Assembly (NCBI RefSeq): GCF_002097715.1
Contig: NZ_CP020738.1
Span: 186,001-250,000, forward strand
Reading direction: 5' to 3'
DNA: 64,000 nucleotides
DNA from: Burkholderia ubonensis subsp. mesacidophila
GTDB lineage: Bacteria > Pseudomonadota > Gammaproteobacteria > Burkholderiales > Burkholderiaceae
The notes under the pieces are model-generated. The model had not been told where the DNA came from and searched no databases. It was given only the letters and a program-made list of their open reading frames with translations. The number at the start of each line of letters is the position of its first letter. The first letter of the stretch is position 1. Position numbers and translations under genes: made by a program. Of this stretch, positions 52,798 to 60,856 are shown piece by piece.

Positions 52798-53066
52798 TTC
52801 CGCCGCCGCAGCCGGCTTAGCAGCTCAAGCGCCACCGTGTCAGCGTCGTTGTTGATCATTTCCGCTCGCAACAGCAGGCCGCCAACACGGACGGCTGCAT
52901 CCCAACTATCTTCTGTCATTGCCTGATGGTTGCGTGCAAGCTGCTCGGCAAGCGTCAGGAGCGCCGCCATCCTTGCTGACTCGCCAGAAGTCCGGCGCTC
53001 CTCCCTCCCGGCAATTAGCCGGAACAGACCAAGGACCGACTCGGCGGTAACGGAGGGGATAGTCAT
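52794..53066 (-). CDS. Hypothetical protein, 90 aa
   Basis: Mostly helical: MTIPSVTAESVLGLFRLIAG, ARMAALLTLAEQLARNHQAM, then ADTVALELLSRLRRRK. Overlaps the next gene by ATGA. Not recognised. Probably a two-gene unit with the 92-aa protein. Confidence 0.66.
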   Translation of the reverse strand: MTIPSVTAESVLGLFRLIAGREERRTSGESARMAALLTLAEQLARNHQAMTEDSWDAAVRVGGLLLRAEMINNDADTVALELLSRLRRRK

Positions 53067-53129
53067 TCGGACTTTATACGCCCTTTCGGTCCGCCCCGCC
53101 CATATATTCGCTCTAGCCCCCGAACCTGC

Positions 53130-53327
53130 CTAGTACCGCCTGGCATACCCCTCGCGATACAGCGTAGCGCCGATTGACGTCAGCAGTGCGATCTCATCCT
53201 CACTCAATCGACTCCATGCCTCCGCCAACCAGCCGGCGAACCCGGCACACGCATGGTCCAGATCGGCGGCCGCCTTTCCCTCTGCGTTCATCCGCTCGAA
53301 GGTCGTCATCACGTCATGTGGCGTCAT
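53130..53327 (-). CDS. Hypothetical protein, 65 aa
   Basis: Starts MTPHDVMTTFERMNAEGKAA; two amphipathic helices with FAGWLAEAWSRLSEDEIALL. AAGGAG precedes ATG 53327 by 8 bases, which decides the start over longer frames. Same strand as the 90/92-aa pair. Not recognised. Confidence 0.65.
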   Translation of the reverse strand: MTPHDVMTTFERMNAEGKAAADLDHACAGFAGWLAEAWSRLSEDEIALLTSIGATLYREGYARRY

Positions 53328-53883
53328 AGTCGACTCCTTGTGTGCTTTCAGCATAGTCGATCGGCGGCTTTCGCCCCCTACTCGGTCGCGCGCTCGATGT
53401 TCGCTGTCTGGTGCGCCCGTGGCCACAAGCCGAAACCGGCCAATAGCGGCTCGACCTGGTGTCCCGTTCCGTTGACGTCGACATGCTACGCGCATATGGA
53501 TCGGTTAAGGCCTACCTGCGCCATGTCATCGCTCGCATCGCCGATGCATCCCGTGAACTGCGTCGGCCAGTTGCTGCCATGGGCCATCGCTGATCAGCCT
53601 TGCTCCAATATCGTTTGAGCGCCTCGCCATATCCATTGGCAGTCCTTTATGAATAGTCGATCACGAACGGCGACATCGAATATCTGAGACGGCTGAAACT
53701 CCGTTCTGAGGGAATCGGCCGATCGAGTGTCATGGTGACGTAGGCAACCAACGACAGCTGATGGCCGCCTGTTGCCCGCTGCAGCGACGTATGAAATTTG
53801 ATCCGACGAATGAGCGCTGCGGTCACGGCTCTCATGGTCGCAATGGGACTACACTGAAGACGCTATAGCAGGAGGAGACAGTG
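53328..53883. other. Gene-free region
   Basis: About 555 bp. A 62-codon minus-strand frame (53647-53835) lacks a ribosome binding site and family resemblance. A promoter for the next plus-strand gene should lie near 53840. Confidence 0.4.
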
Positions 53884-54201
53884 ATGACAGACTCTGACCC
53901 CCAAAGCACCTTCCAGGGGCTGCCGCTAACCGCGGAGCAGGACGCGGAAGTGAGGCACTACATAAAGGACCGAACCAGGCGTGGCCTGCCGTGGGACACG
54001 CCGGAGCTGAGCGCGATGCTCAAGGACATGCTGCTACCACCGGGTGACGGCAACAGCGATGCCGACTCCCCGGAAGACGAAACGAAAGCGGCCGCTGAGC
54101 GCGCAACGGCGTCGGTTGACGAAGCGATGGAACCGATCGAGGCGAGTGAGGAGCGGAATGCGGCCATGGAGTCGGAAAGCATGAAAGGCCCCAGACGATA
54201 A
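53884..54201 (+). CDS. Hypothetical protein, 105 aa, acidic
   Basis: Starts MTDSDPQSTFQGLPLTAEQD; the first half is LTAEQDAEVRHYIKDRTRRG with PELSAMLKDMLLPP, the second half is very acidic and low-complexity (SPEDETKAAAERATASVDEA). AGGAGGAGACAGTG precedes ATG 53884. Conserved-looking in Burkholderia by memory; function unknown. Confidence 0.72.
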   Translation: MTDSDPQSTFQGLPLTAEQDAEVRHYIKDRTRRGLPWDTPELSAMLKDMLLPPGDGNSDADSPEDETKAAAERATASVDEAMEPIEASEERNAAMESESMKGPRR

Positions 54202-54364
54202 AGCTGCAGGCAATGACGCTTGCTTCCTGGTAGCTCCGTATTTGGGGGATCGTGAAGTATTCCGCATGGGTTCGGTGCGCATGATTCCAACGCTTGAACG
54301 GGTGCCGTCGGCCCCCGTGACATCGAGCCCCGCGACAACTGCGCTGAACACGAGGGGGCCGGAT

Positions 54365-54625
54365 ATGCGGCTGATCGAACCGGATGAACACAGAGACTTT
54401 CTGGCGACCCTGGAGCGCCGCGGTTTGGCAGAGGGCGACTTCGATCTGCAGGAAACGGATACGACCGACCCGAAGGGTGACGAGAACCTCGGTCTACAAG
54501 GCTATGTCACCATAACCAGGTTCTCGACGCAGATTACGAAGGAATACGTGATCGGCGACGAAAGCGACTGGCTACAGCATTTCAGGAAAGATCTTGAAGC
54601 GGGTGCCTTCGATAGACTGAAATGA
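54365..54625 (+). CDS. Hypothetical protein, 86 aa
   Basis: MRLIEPDEHRDFLATLERRG start, then DFDLQETDTTDPKGDEN, a strand YVTITRFSTQITKEYVIG, and a C-terminal helix WLQHFRKDLEAGAFDRLK. Coherent alpha/beta pattern supports a real gene. The frame is open to 54242 but earlier residues are low quality. Not recognised. Confidence 0.66.
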   Translation: MRLIEPDEHRDFLATLERRGLAEGDFDLQETDTTDPKGDENLGLQGYVTITRFSTQITKEYVIGDESDWLQHFRKDLEAGAFDRLK

Positions 54626-55066
54626 ATATCCCGACGCGACGCGCCGCACTCGGGAGGAAGTTCGCGACCGTTTGCTTGCAGAGGGTGGTCTCGACCGGGG
54701 GATCCGTCACGTCGGCTGTTCTGAACATCACGGAGGGCGCCGGCCTGCGTCATCACCGGCACCAACAGTGCGGCGGCCGTCGTCAACGGCCGACTTGTCG
54801 AGAACTAACTGACCGCTGTGTCGACCGGGCCATGCCGGAGGGCAGCCAGTTCGTAAAAGTGTTGACGGAAACGCTGGGCGCAGCTTGAGGAGGGAAGGCG
54901 CCGAGACAGACGCGGACCACTGCAGCATGATCACCGTACTACACGTGGTGACGAGCCCATTTTAGGGTGTGCTTGCTGCCTTTGTCTGAGGCCAGGCGTC
55001 TTTCCAGACAGGCTGACGATGTCCGACGTTGCAGGGCGACGTCGGACATATTCGATGTCGGTACAA
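54626..55066. other. Gene-free region
   Basis: About 440 bp downstream of two convergent small genes. GACGTCGGACAT and ATGTCCGACGT near 55017-55052 form an interrupted inverted repeat that could act as a terminator for the rpsU-type gene. No protein gene recognised. Confidence 0.45.
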
Positions 55067-55279
55067 TCAGTACATCTTCTTAGGCGGCAGCGAGCGACGT
55101 ATCTGCTTGCGCAATCTCGTCGCGGCCGCCGCTTTCCTTCGCTTTCGGGTCGCCGTCGGCTTCTCATATGCCATGCGCGCACGCAACTCCTTCAACAGGC
55201 CCGTGTTCTCAATGGAACGTCTAAAGCGGCGCAGTGCGACTTCCACAGGCTCATTCGGTTTCAGTATTACGGTAGTCAA
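55067..55279 (-). CDS. rpsU: Ribosomal protein bS21 (accessory copy)
   Basis: 70 aa: [41 protein letters not shown], then the basic tail ending [11 protein letters not shown]. This is a full-length bS21, the small-subunit protein near the anti-Shine-Dalgarno sequence that aids initiation. The family start (M-T-T-V) falls on a TTG codon at 55279; an ATG at 55336 would add 19 unrelated residues. Located in an accessory island, so probably a paralogue of a chromosomal rpsU (inference). Confidence 0.88.
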   Translation of the reverse strand: MTTVILKPNEPVEVALRRFRRSIENTGLLKELRARMAYEKPTATRKRRKAAAATRLRKQIRRSLPPKKMY

Positions 55280-55574
55280 TTTCGACCCTGGTTGCGATCC
55301 GGACGGTGGCGACAAATGCAAACCAAGCGCATTCACCGATCACCATTGGCACGATGGATCAACTGGAAATTAACGACGGCGTGCCTGGCTTCATTCCGTC
55401 GAGAAAGGTTGCACCCGCTGTGGAAATGGCGCAGGTCTGAGCGGTAGGGCTGGCGGAGGTCGCCATCCTGGTTCCTTATGGTGTTTAGGATGGCGAATGT
55501 AATATTGAGCGCTTCACGTACACTCTTCCCCTGCGGCTCCCAAATTGCTGGGCGGTTGGCGTGCCACCCGAAGT

Positions 55575-55814
55575 TCAATTCATCAACGCTGGGAGATCAT
55601 CGGCCACATGCGCGTCGAGCCATTCGAGCGCCCAGTTTTTCGCAAAGGCAATCGCATCCTCGCGCACGTCGAAGCCAGCCAGATCTCCGCTCAGTTGAAC
55701 GTCACACTCACTGCCGTCTGCGCGATTGATGCTGATCCGCGCATGCGCCATGTATTCGCCGTCGGCCCTGCGCGGTGTCGGGTCGATATGGAATCGGGTT
55801 GAATCGAGCTGCAT
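55575..55814 (-). CDS. Hypothetical protein, 79 aa, alpha/beta type
   Basis: MQLDSTRFHIDPTPRRADGE, strands YMAHARISINRADG and CDVQLSGDLAGF, then helix REDAIAFAKNWALEWLDAH. Same layout as the 77-aa protein at 29259-29492. Near-perfect GAAGGAGGA ribosome binding site before ATG 55814. Function unknown. Confidence 0.75.
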   Translation of the reverse strand: MQLDSTRFHIDPTPRRADGEYMAHARISINRADGSECDVQLSGDLAGFDVREDAIAFAKNWALEWLDAHVADDLPALMN

Positions 55815-55883
55815 TTGTGTTCCTCCTTCAGTCGCTGCGGGGGCTAGTGGCCACCGCGAAGCATTTCGTCGCAAGCAGGAACG

Positions 55884-56123
55884 TCAAAGCTTGAGGAGTG
55901 CCATGATCTGGCCTGCTTCCTGGTCCGATTCGCAGCTCGCCATCCCGCCTTTGCGCAACAACGCGCGGATCGAGAAAAACATCAGGAACGCGTCCTCATC
56001 GATTTCATGGCGACGATCGCGAATTACGCCGTCCAGCTCGGCGCGAGCGTCAAACGGCAGGAACTCCTCGATGACACCAGAACCATCGTGTCGAATCCAT
56101 TTCAAGAGGTCTTTCCTGTTCAT
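55884..56123 (-). CDS. Hypothetical protein, 79 aa
   Basis: MNRKDLLKWIRHDGSGVIEE, then FLPFDARAELDGVIRDRRHEIDE, FFSIRALLRKGG and a C-terminal helix. GGGAGGCTGGAT precedes ATG 56123. Same strand and 70 bp before the 79-aa gene at 55575. Not recognised. Confidence 0.7.
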   Translation of the reverse strand: MNRKDLLKWIRHDGSGVIEEFLPFDARAELDGVIRDRRHEIDEDAFLMFFSIRALLRKGGMASCESDQEAGQIMALLKL

Positions 56124-56674
56124 ATCCAGCCTCCCGACGTTGCCGGCGCGCCATGCGCCAGGCGTGTTTGAGTCTGTGGCGGTGCCGCGGACGCAGAAGC
56201 AGGATGGACCGAGGAGGAGATCAGGACGCGTTATCCAGTACGCTCATGTCCCGTAGACACGCATCGATCAGGCGCTTCGCATACGCAGTCGATACGCGTT
56301 GCGCTCGTCCGCATTGCGCGGTTTCGATGAGAGGCCCGATCACGTTCGGGGGGGGCGCCTTGAGTAGCGCGGGAATCGGTAGCGAGTCAGTCAACACATG
56401 CATCTTACGCCCATTGGCGAACTTGTACAGCGAAAGTTCCGCGAGAACTGCCGCGTGGCGTGCTGCACTGATTGGGTGCAGGGCGGGCCGGCTCAGCCAA
56501 GTGTGAACAATCTCCGATACGCGAGAGGATGGTGCCCTGATGGAAGCGTCGAAAATTCACTTAGAAATTCGAAGCAACTCAAAGCCAGGAAGCCAAGGGC
56601 GTACAGCCGGGGCGAGCCTCGCCGATCGCGGCATGTTCTTGCGCGGCCACCCGAAATGCGCTGACCGAAACAGC
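56124..56674. other. Gene-poor region
   Basis: About 550 bp. A 60-codon minus-strand frame at 56221-56403 (MHVLTDSLPIPALLKAPPP...) is possible but has no ribosome binding site. Nothing else convincing. Confidence 0.4.
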
Positions 56675-56703
56675 TTGACAGGGTGTTGGGCCCAGCGTAG
56701 GGT
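56675..56703 (+). promoter_or_regulatory. Candidate promoter of the csp gene
   Basis: TTGACA at 56675-56680, 17-bp spacer, TAGGGT at 56698-56703. It would give a 5' leader of about 135 bases before the cold-shock gene, in line with the long leaders of cspA-type mRNAs. The -10 is weak. Confidence 0.45.
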
Positions 56704-56845
56704 GGGTATCCGAAGCCTTCAAGAAGCGCGATTGCTGCTCATCACTGACCGCGGAACGCGGTATTCGTTGTCCTCTCCCTCCTTGATCCTTTTTCGTGCA
56801 TCCCTATCGGGGTGCATACATTCGTTCAATATCAGGAGAATTTCC

Positions 56846-57049
56846 ATGGATACCGGTACCGTCAAGTGGTTCAACGACAACAAGGGTTTTGGCTTTATCA
56901 CGCCTGACAGCGGCGGCGACGATCTGTTTGCGCATTTCTCGGAGATTCGCGGCGATGGCTTCAAGACGCTGGCTGAAGGTCAAAAGGTCAGCTACGAGAC
57001 GAAGAGCGGGCCCAAGGGGCTGCAGGCCTCGAACATCATTCCTCAGTAA
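56846..57049 (+). CDS. Cold-shock protein (CspA family)
   Basis: 67 aa. [20 protein letters not shown] contains RNP1 (KGFGFI); [10 protein letters not shown] contains RNP2. OB-fold single-stranded RNA/DNA-binding protein acting as RNA chaperone. ATG 56846 with CAGGAGAA upstream. Lies in the same 2.8-kb stretch as bS21 and IF-1 copies. Followed by a 10-bp hairpin at 57117-57146. Confidence 0.95.
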   Translation: MDTGTVKWFNDNKGFGFITPDSGGDDLFAHFSEIRGDGFKTLAEGQKVSYETKSGPKGLQASNIIPQ

Positions 57050-57116
57050 TCCACATCATTCGCCGGTCCTTCTTGCGGGATCGGCCACGCAGTGATCGGT
57101 CGGGGGGCTTTCGCAT

Positions 57117-57146
57117 CCGCAGCAGGCGCTCCTAGTCCTGCTGCGG
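57117..57146 (+). terminator. Hairpin after the csp gene
   Basis: CCGCAGCAGG / CCTGCTGCGG, 10-bp stem with a 10-base loop, about 70 bp after the stop. No T run. Confidence 0.55.
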
Positions 57147-57297
57147 CTACCGTTTCGCCTCAAGACGACCCTCGCGGATAAGTGCGAACGTACACCACAA
57201 GGAAGAAAGTGGCGGGATGCCGCGCATCCGGCGGCGAACGATCGGACGCTCATTCATCGTGAGTTCGCGATCGACGCATACAGAGGTAACTTCGACC

Positions 57298-57450
57298 ATG
57301 AGTCAGTTGCGTAACAAGAAATCACTCACGAGACCACGGCGCTCCAAGGATTTGCCGGTGCTCGGCGCGGCACTGAACTGGGTGCCACCCAAGGCACCCT
57401 CTGCGCCCGCCAAATCGAGCGGAAAGAAGCGCTCCACCGAGAAGCGATAA
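57298..57450 (+). CDS. Hypothetical basic protein, 50 aa
   Basis: MSQLRNKKSLTRPRRSKDLP, then VLGAALNWVPPKAPSAP and a lysine-rich end KSSGKKRSTEKR. Strongly basic, possibly nucleic-acid binding. AGAGGTAA about 12 bases before ATG. Between csp and infA copies. Not recognised. Confidence 0.5.
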   Translation: MSQLRNKKSLTRPRRSKDLPVLGAALNWVPPKAPSAPAKSSGKKRSTEKR

Positions 57451-57617
57451 CACGGCACGTTAGCGCCCGGACGAGGTGCGGCCCGCATGTCGCGTTGGTA
57501 CGCGCCTCCATGCATGGGCGTTTCCGACATTTGCACTGAAACCGCTCTCCGTGCTGGGGACCGGAGATCCGCACGCCGCTGCGATTGCGGCGCGTCACAT
57601 TGATTGGAGAAATTGAT

Positions 57618-57884
57618 TTGGCAAAGGAAGAATTGCTGGAACTGGACGGCGTAGTGGATGAGGTGCTTCCGGACAGCAGGTTTCGCGTTACCCTGGAAAA
57701 TGGCGCGGTCGTTGCAGCGTACGCATCGGGCCGCATGCGCAAACATCGCATCCGCATTCTCGCTGGCGATCGGGTCAGGCTGGAACTGTCGGTCTATGAC
57801 CTGACCAAAGGGCGTATCAATTTCCGACACAAAGACGAACGGGCTTCGCCCAGTTCGCCTCGAAACCGATTCGCTCGACGCTAA
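57618..57884 (+). CDS. infA: Translation initiation factor IF-1 (accessory copy)
   Basis: 88 aa. [41 protein letters not shown] and [18 protein letters not shown] are the IF-1 OB-fold. A 15-residue Ser/Arg tail extends past the usual end. The first family residue falls on TTG 57618 with TTGGAGAA 7 bases upstream, so TTG is the likely start. IF-1 binds the 30S A site during initiation. Probably a paralogue of the chromosomal gene (inference). Confidence 0.9.
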   Translation: MAKEELLELDGVVDEVLPDSRFRVTLENGAVVAAYASGRMRKHRIRILAGDRVRLELSVYDLTKGRINFRHKDERASPSSPRNRFARR

Positions 57885-58366
57885 CCTGTTCGAGTGGCGA
57901 GCCGCCACTCGCGTACGGGCGGCAGCAACCCATCTTGACGCATTCACGCGGCGAAGCACTTAACGCCGCTTTGCCAATCGCAGCGGACAACCTTGCCGAC
58001 GGCGGCACATCGAGCCTCCGTCGTGACATAAAGCCAGCGTCCGTGCAGGGAATTCGCTGGATCATCGCCGAAGTATTCGATCGACGCTACATGGCGCTGA
58101 CACGCGTCGGAAGTGTGTTGGTCGCAGAAAGCAAGCGTTGGACACGTGCCGAGCAACGCGCGTATGATCGATGCATCAAAGCGCAGTCGCCAACCGACCA
58201 ATCCTCTCGACCGCGCGCCGTACCCCCTGCCATTTTGTTGCGTCGCGCCCCGTCCGCGCGCCTTGTTTAATCCCTTTGCCCTTACCTGTCGCGGTATGTA
58301 GCGCCGATACAGGATTGATTGCGCTCGCCTACGCAATTCGCTGCTATCAATCACCAGGAGTTCATC
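57885..58366. other. Region with one doubtful frame
   Basis: About 480 bp. A plus-strand frame from TTG 57935 to 58270 contains a protein-like stretch (GIRWIIAEVFDRRYMALTRVG, then RWTRAEQRAYDRCI), but there is no ribosome binding site. I do not call it a gene. Confidence 0.35.
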
Positions 58367-58651
58367 ATGAGTATGCATATCTATCGCGGATTCGAAATAT
58401 ATCCGTTGATTTACCCTCACTTTCAAGCAGGCGCTGGCCGTACGCACAATTACGAAGCCGGTTTCGACGCGGCGGTCAAGGTTTGCCTTCGCGGCACTGC
58501 CACCACGCTGACCCGGAGCCAGACCTTCAAGCTTGTCGACGGTTCGCCGTTTGCCAGTGCCGGTGACGCACGCCGGGCTTCGCAACGTTATGCAGAAGAC
58601 ATCATCGACCAGAACCGAGGCGAACATTGGATGCTCGACGCAGTACTTTGA
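58367..58651 (+). CDS. Hypothetical protein, 94 aa, paralogue of 51886-52173
   Basis: MSMHIYRGFEIYPLIYPHFQ start, GFDAAVKVCLRGTAT middle, then QTFKLVDGSPF and a helix DARRASQRYAEDIIDQ. Same order of motifs as the 95-aa protein at 51886. CCAGGAG 6 bases ahead of ATG 58367. Function unknown. Confidence 0.72.
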   Translation: MSMHIYRGFEIYPLIYPHFQAGAGRTHNYEAGFDAAVKVCLRGTATTLTRSQTFKLVDGSPFASAGDARRASQRYAEDIIDQNRGEHWMLDAVL

Positions 58652-58920
58652 TGTGGATCTCTGTTGTGCAGCAATGCATGGGAGCGCGCGACAATCGGAG
58701 ACGCGCGTCCCGAACTGAAATTGCGCAAGCCGACGCCATGCTGCCGGTCAACGGAAAACTCGCGTCGAAACACCAACATTCCTTTCTGTCCAGTGCTCTC
58801 AAGGCAGATCAACGGACGAGCGGCCGCATTGTGCAACTGCCGCGCTACGCGCCGATGGACGTCGTGTTGCCAATCGACGCTGCGTAACGACCAAGCCGGA
58901 CCAAGCCGGCCGAGGCAGGT

Positions 58921-59169
58921 TCAATCGATTCCTTGCGTCTTTTCGTGCCCCTGGACTTGTTCTTCGAGCAAAGTGCGCGCGAGCGCTCGAGCGGCGTCAC
59001 GCGCTTCCACGTCCGTCGCAAAATCCCCTTCGGTATCGTATTGCTCAGATGAGCCTGGATCCTCTCCAATGTGGTGCAAGTGGACGATTCCGCGATAGCG
59101 CCCAGACACGGTCTTCATCACGCGAAGGCGCGCCACGTGCGTATGGGTTGTACACACTTCATCATCCAC
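58921..59169 (-). CDS. Hypothetical protein, 82 aa, paralogue of the broken gene at 45717
   Basis: TTHTHVARLRVMKTVSGRYRG, then a loop rich in Asp/Glu, and the helix EARDAARALARTLLEEQVQG. Homologous along its length to the interrupted gene at 45717-45953. Another member of the short strand-then-helix type seen in this island. Function unknown. Confidence 0.7.
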   Translation of the reverse strand: MDDEVCTTHTHVARLRVMKTVSGRYRGIVHLHHIGEDPGSSEQYDTEGDFATDVEARDAARALARTLLEEQVQGHEKTQGID

Positions 59170-59298
59170 GATGCCTTCCTTGCCAAGACCCCGGGTGAGA
59201 CAACGACATAGTCGACTTCACCCGCACGGCCTGCATCTGTGCGTTTGATCCCCGGTAAACTTCGGTAAGGCGGGGTTATCGCCGCCAGCGCGGAGATT

Positions 59299-59454
59299 TC
59301 AATGTTTGCGGTGCATCCACCCCAAGTGATGGGAATCCAACCACTGAACGACTTCCATACTCGGATGTTCGCTCCGGTAACGGCGCGCCAACGCGACTGC
59401 AACCACCGCGACCACCACGAAACCAACCACCCAACCAATCATCGACTGAGTCAT
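59299..59454 (-). CDS. Small single-pass membrane protein, 51 aa
   Basis: MTQSMIGWVVGFVVVAVVAV then ALARRYRSEHPSMEVVQWLD, ending MHRKH. One clear membrane helix (about 5-23) followed by a basic cytoplasmic tail. AAGGAGGCTGTC precedes ATG 59454 at ideal spacing. Unrecognised. Confidence 0.68.
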   Translation of the reverse strand: MTQSMIGWVVGFVVVAVVAVALARRYRSEHPSMEVVQWLDSHHLGWMHRKH

Positions 59455-59718
59455 GACAGCCTCCTTGTGGAATGCAGCCATGACTGAATTCTAGGCGTCT
59501 TGGGGGAAGGATTCTCAAGTCCTGCGCCACGCCGCGCGGCCGAACCACCTCCACATACACGATCCTGGGGAAGGTACGCCCGACCTCCACCTGATCGGTA
59601 GCGCCCCATATCCAAGGATCTGGTTCGCAAGCGATTAAGCAGGTCATAGACTGGAAAAGAGTCGCGTCGGAAAGCGAACCGCTGCTGTCTCGGCACCAGG
59701 ATGTCGGCAAACGCGCGC

Positions 59719-59961
59719 TCATGCGTCTGACGACAGGCTGCGGTTGATCAGCCGCCGGGCCAACAGGCGCCATCCGATCGCGTAGACGCCACCGACACCC
59801 AGACGAATCGCTTTCCTCAGGTCGCCCGGGTGATAGGGGCGCATGCTCGGTCGAATCCGAGATATCTGCCACCATGCGTCAGGCGTCGAGGCGGAAATCC
59901 TGTTGACGTACGAGTCGCGGCGAGGCCTGACCGTCACGCGGCCCACACACCAAATGATCAT
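59719..59961 (-). CDS. Hypothetical protein, 80 aa
   Basis: MIIWCVGRVTVRPRRDSYVN start, SASTPDAWWQISRIRPSMRP middle, and helix LRKAIRLGVGGVYAIGWRLLARR. Basic. No good ribosome binding site; kept only for its coherent C-terminal helix. Confidence 0.35.
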   Translation of the reverse strand: MIIWCVGRVTVRPRRDSYVNRISASTPDAWWQISRIRPSMRPYHPGDLRKAIRLGVGGVYAIGWRLLARRLINRSLSSDA

Positions 59962-60186
59962 GGAAACTGTACTCGATGCGTGAAGCGCTCGAAGCCAAGG
60001 CGGCGAGCCCGGCAGCGCAGCATGCATACCTGCCCGATACAGACGCCGTTCGCGACGCCGTCCCAATTGTGCGCTACACCCGATGTTGAGGTCCGCAAAC
60101 TACCGTTCGTTGTGTGCGAGCGGGTGCGAAGTACACACTTTCGCGCGGACATACGGACGAATGGGAGCGAAAAAGAAAATACCCGC

Positions 60187-60530
60187 TCACCAAGCGGGCA
60201 TTTGAAGAGGTGGGGCGGGAACATACCACGGAACCACGTCCAATCCGGTAAGCCCTGCATCGAGCGATGTGACGTAACGCAGCAGGTCTTCGATGCGCCC
60301 TTCTGACACGAACTGCTCGGCAGTCTTGTAATCAAAGGCCGGCAACGGTTCACTGCGATATCAGAAGAGCGTCCTCTGAACATCGCCGGAGATACCGGTA
60401 GCCGCTCGGATGATCCGAAGCGCGTCCCGAAGGAACTGCTGCACACTTTCGGAGCCCGCCAGGCGGCTCACCGTATTGCGATGTACGTGGGCCAGCCGTG
60501 CGAGCGTCAGCATATCGATATGAAGGCAAT
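60187..60530 (-). pseudogene. Broken MbcA/ParS/Xre-type antitoxin
   Basis: The minus strand reads DMLTLARLAHVHRNTVSRLA, SVQQFLRDALRIIRAATG, then TGA (60361-60363) after RTLF, and in the same frame YRSEPLPAFDYKTAEQFVSE, GRIEDLLRYVTSLDAG, ending 60187. The family has Trp at the stop position. The HTH and the toxin-binding domain (DUF2384-like) are both recognisable. No RES-type toxin gene is beside it. Confidence 0.7.
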
Positions 60531-60823
60531 AGCAAACCGGCGAGCCGAAATGATTGGCGTGGTGCTATCCGGGTCTCGCAAGGACGCCATGAATTGATCG
60601 AAACTGCTTGGCGGCGCTGAGCCGCGGGCGACATCTGGGTCCATAGCAGGTTACTCGGTGCACACGATTTGCGTCCCATCAGGTGCTTGCGCGCATCTCT
60701 GAGGTGGCGTTCGTCGCCAAATTCTGCCGGGATACGCGACGTAGATGGGCAACCTTCCCAAGGGACGACTTTTCGGAGAATTCCCGTGCCCGAGGACACT
60801 TTTTCTGAGACGGGTGCCATGCG
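60531..60823. other. Gene-free region at the right island edge
   Basis: No gene. GACACTTTTTCTGAG at about 60795-60809 is roughly the inverse of TCAGAAAAGATGCCC at 60831-60845, like two insertion-sequence ends facing each other. Confidence 0.45.
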
Positions 60824-60856
60824 GTTGTCATCAGAAAAGATGCCCGCAGTCTCAAT
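60824..60856 (+). repeat. Right copy of imperfect 33-bp flanking repeat
   Basis: Starts GTTGTCATCAGAAAAGATGC and ends CCGCAGTCTCAAT. Direct repeat of 41241-41273. The adjacent NRPS stop codon is at 60857-60859. Confidence 0.65.

Noticed and set aside
55280..55336. ATG-initiated longer form of bS21
   Set aside because: The 19 extra residues do not resemble bS21; the family N-terminus falls exactly on the TTG codon.
57944..58627. 227-codon minus-strand frame
   Set aside because: Runs antisense through the well-supported gene at 58367 and has no recognisable domain.
58627..58887. 86-codon plus-strand frame after the 94-aa gene
   Set aside because: Overlaps the end of the previous gene in a different frame and lacks start signals.
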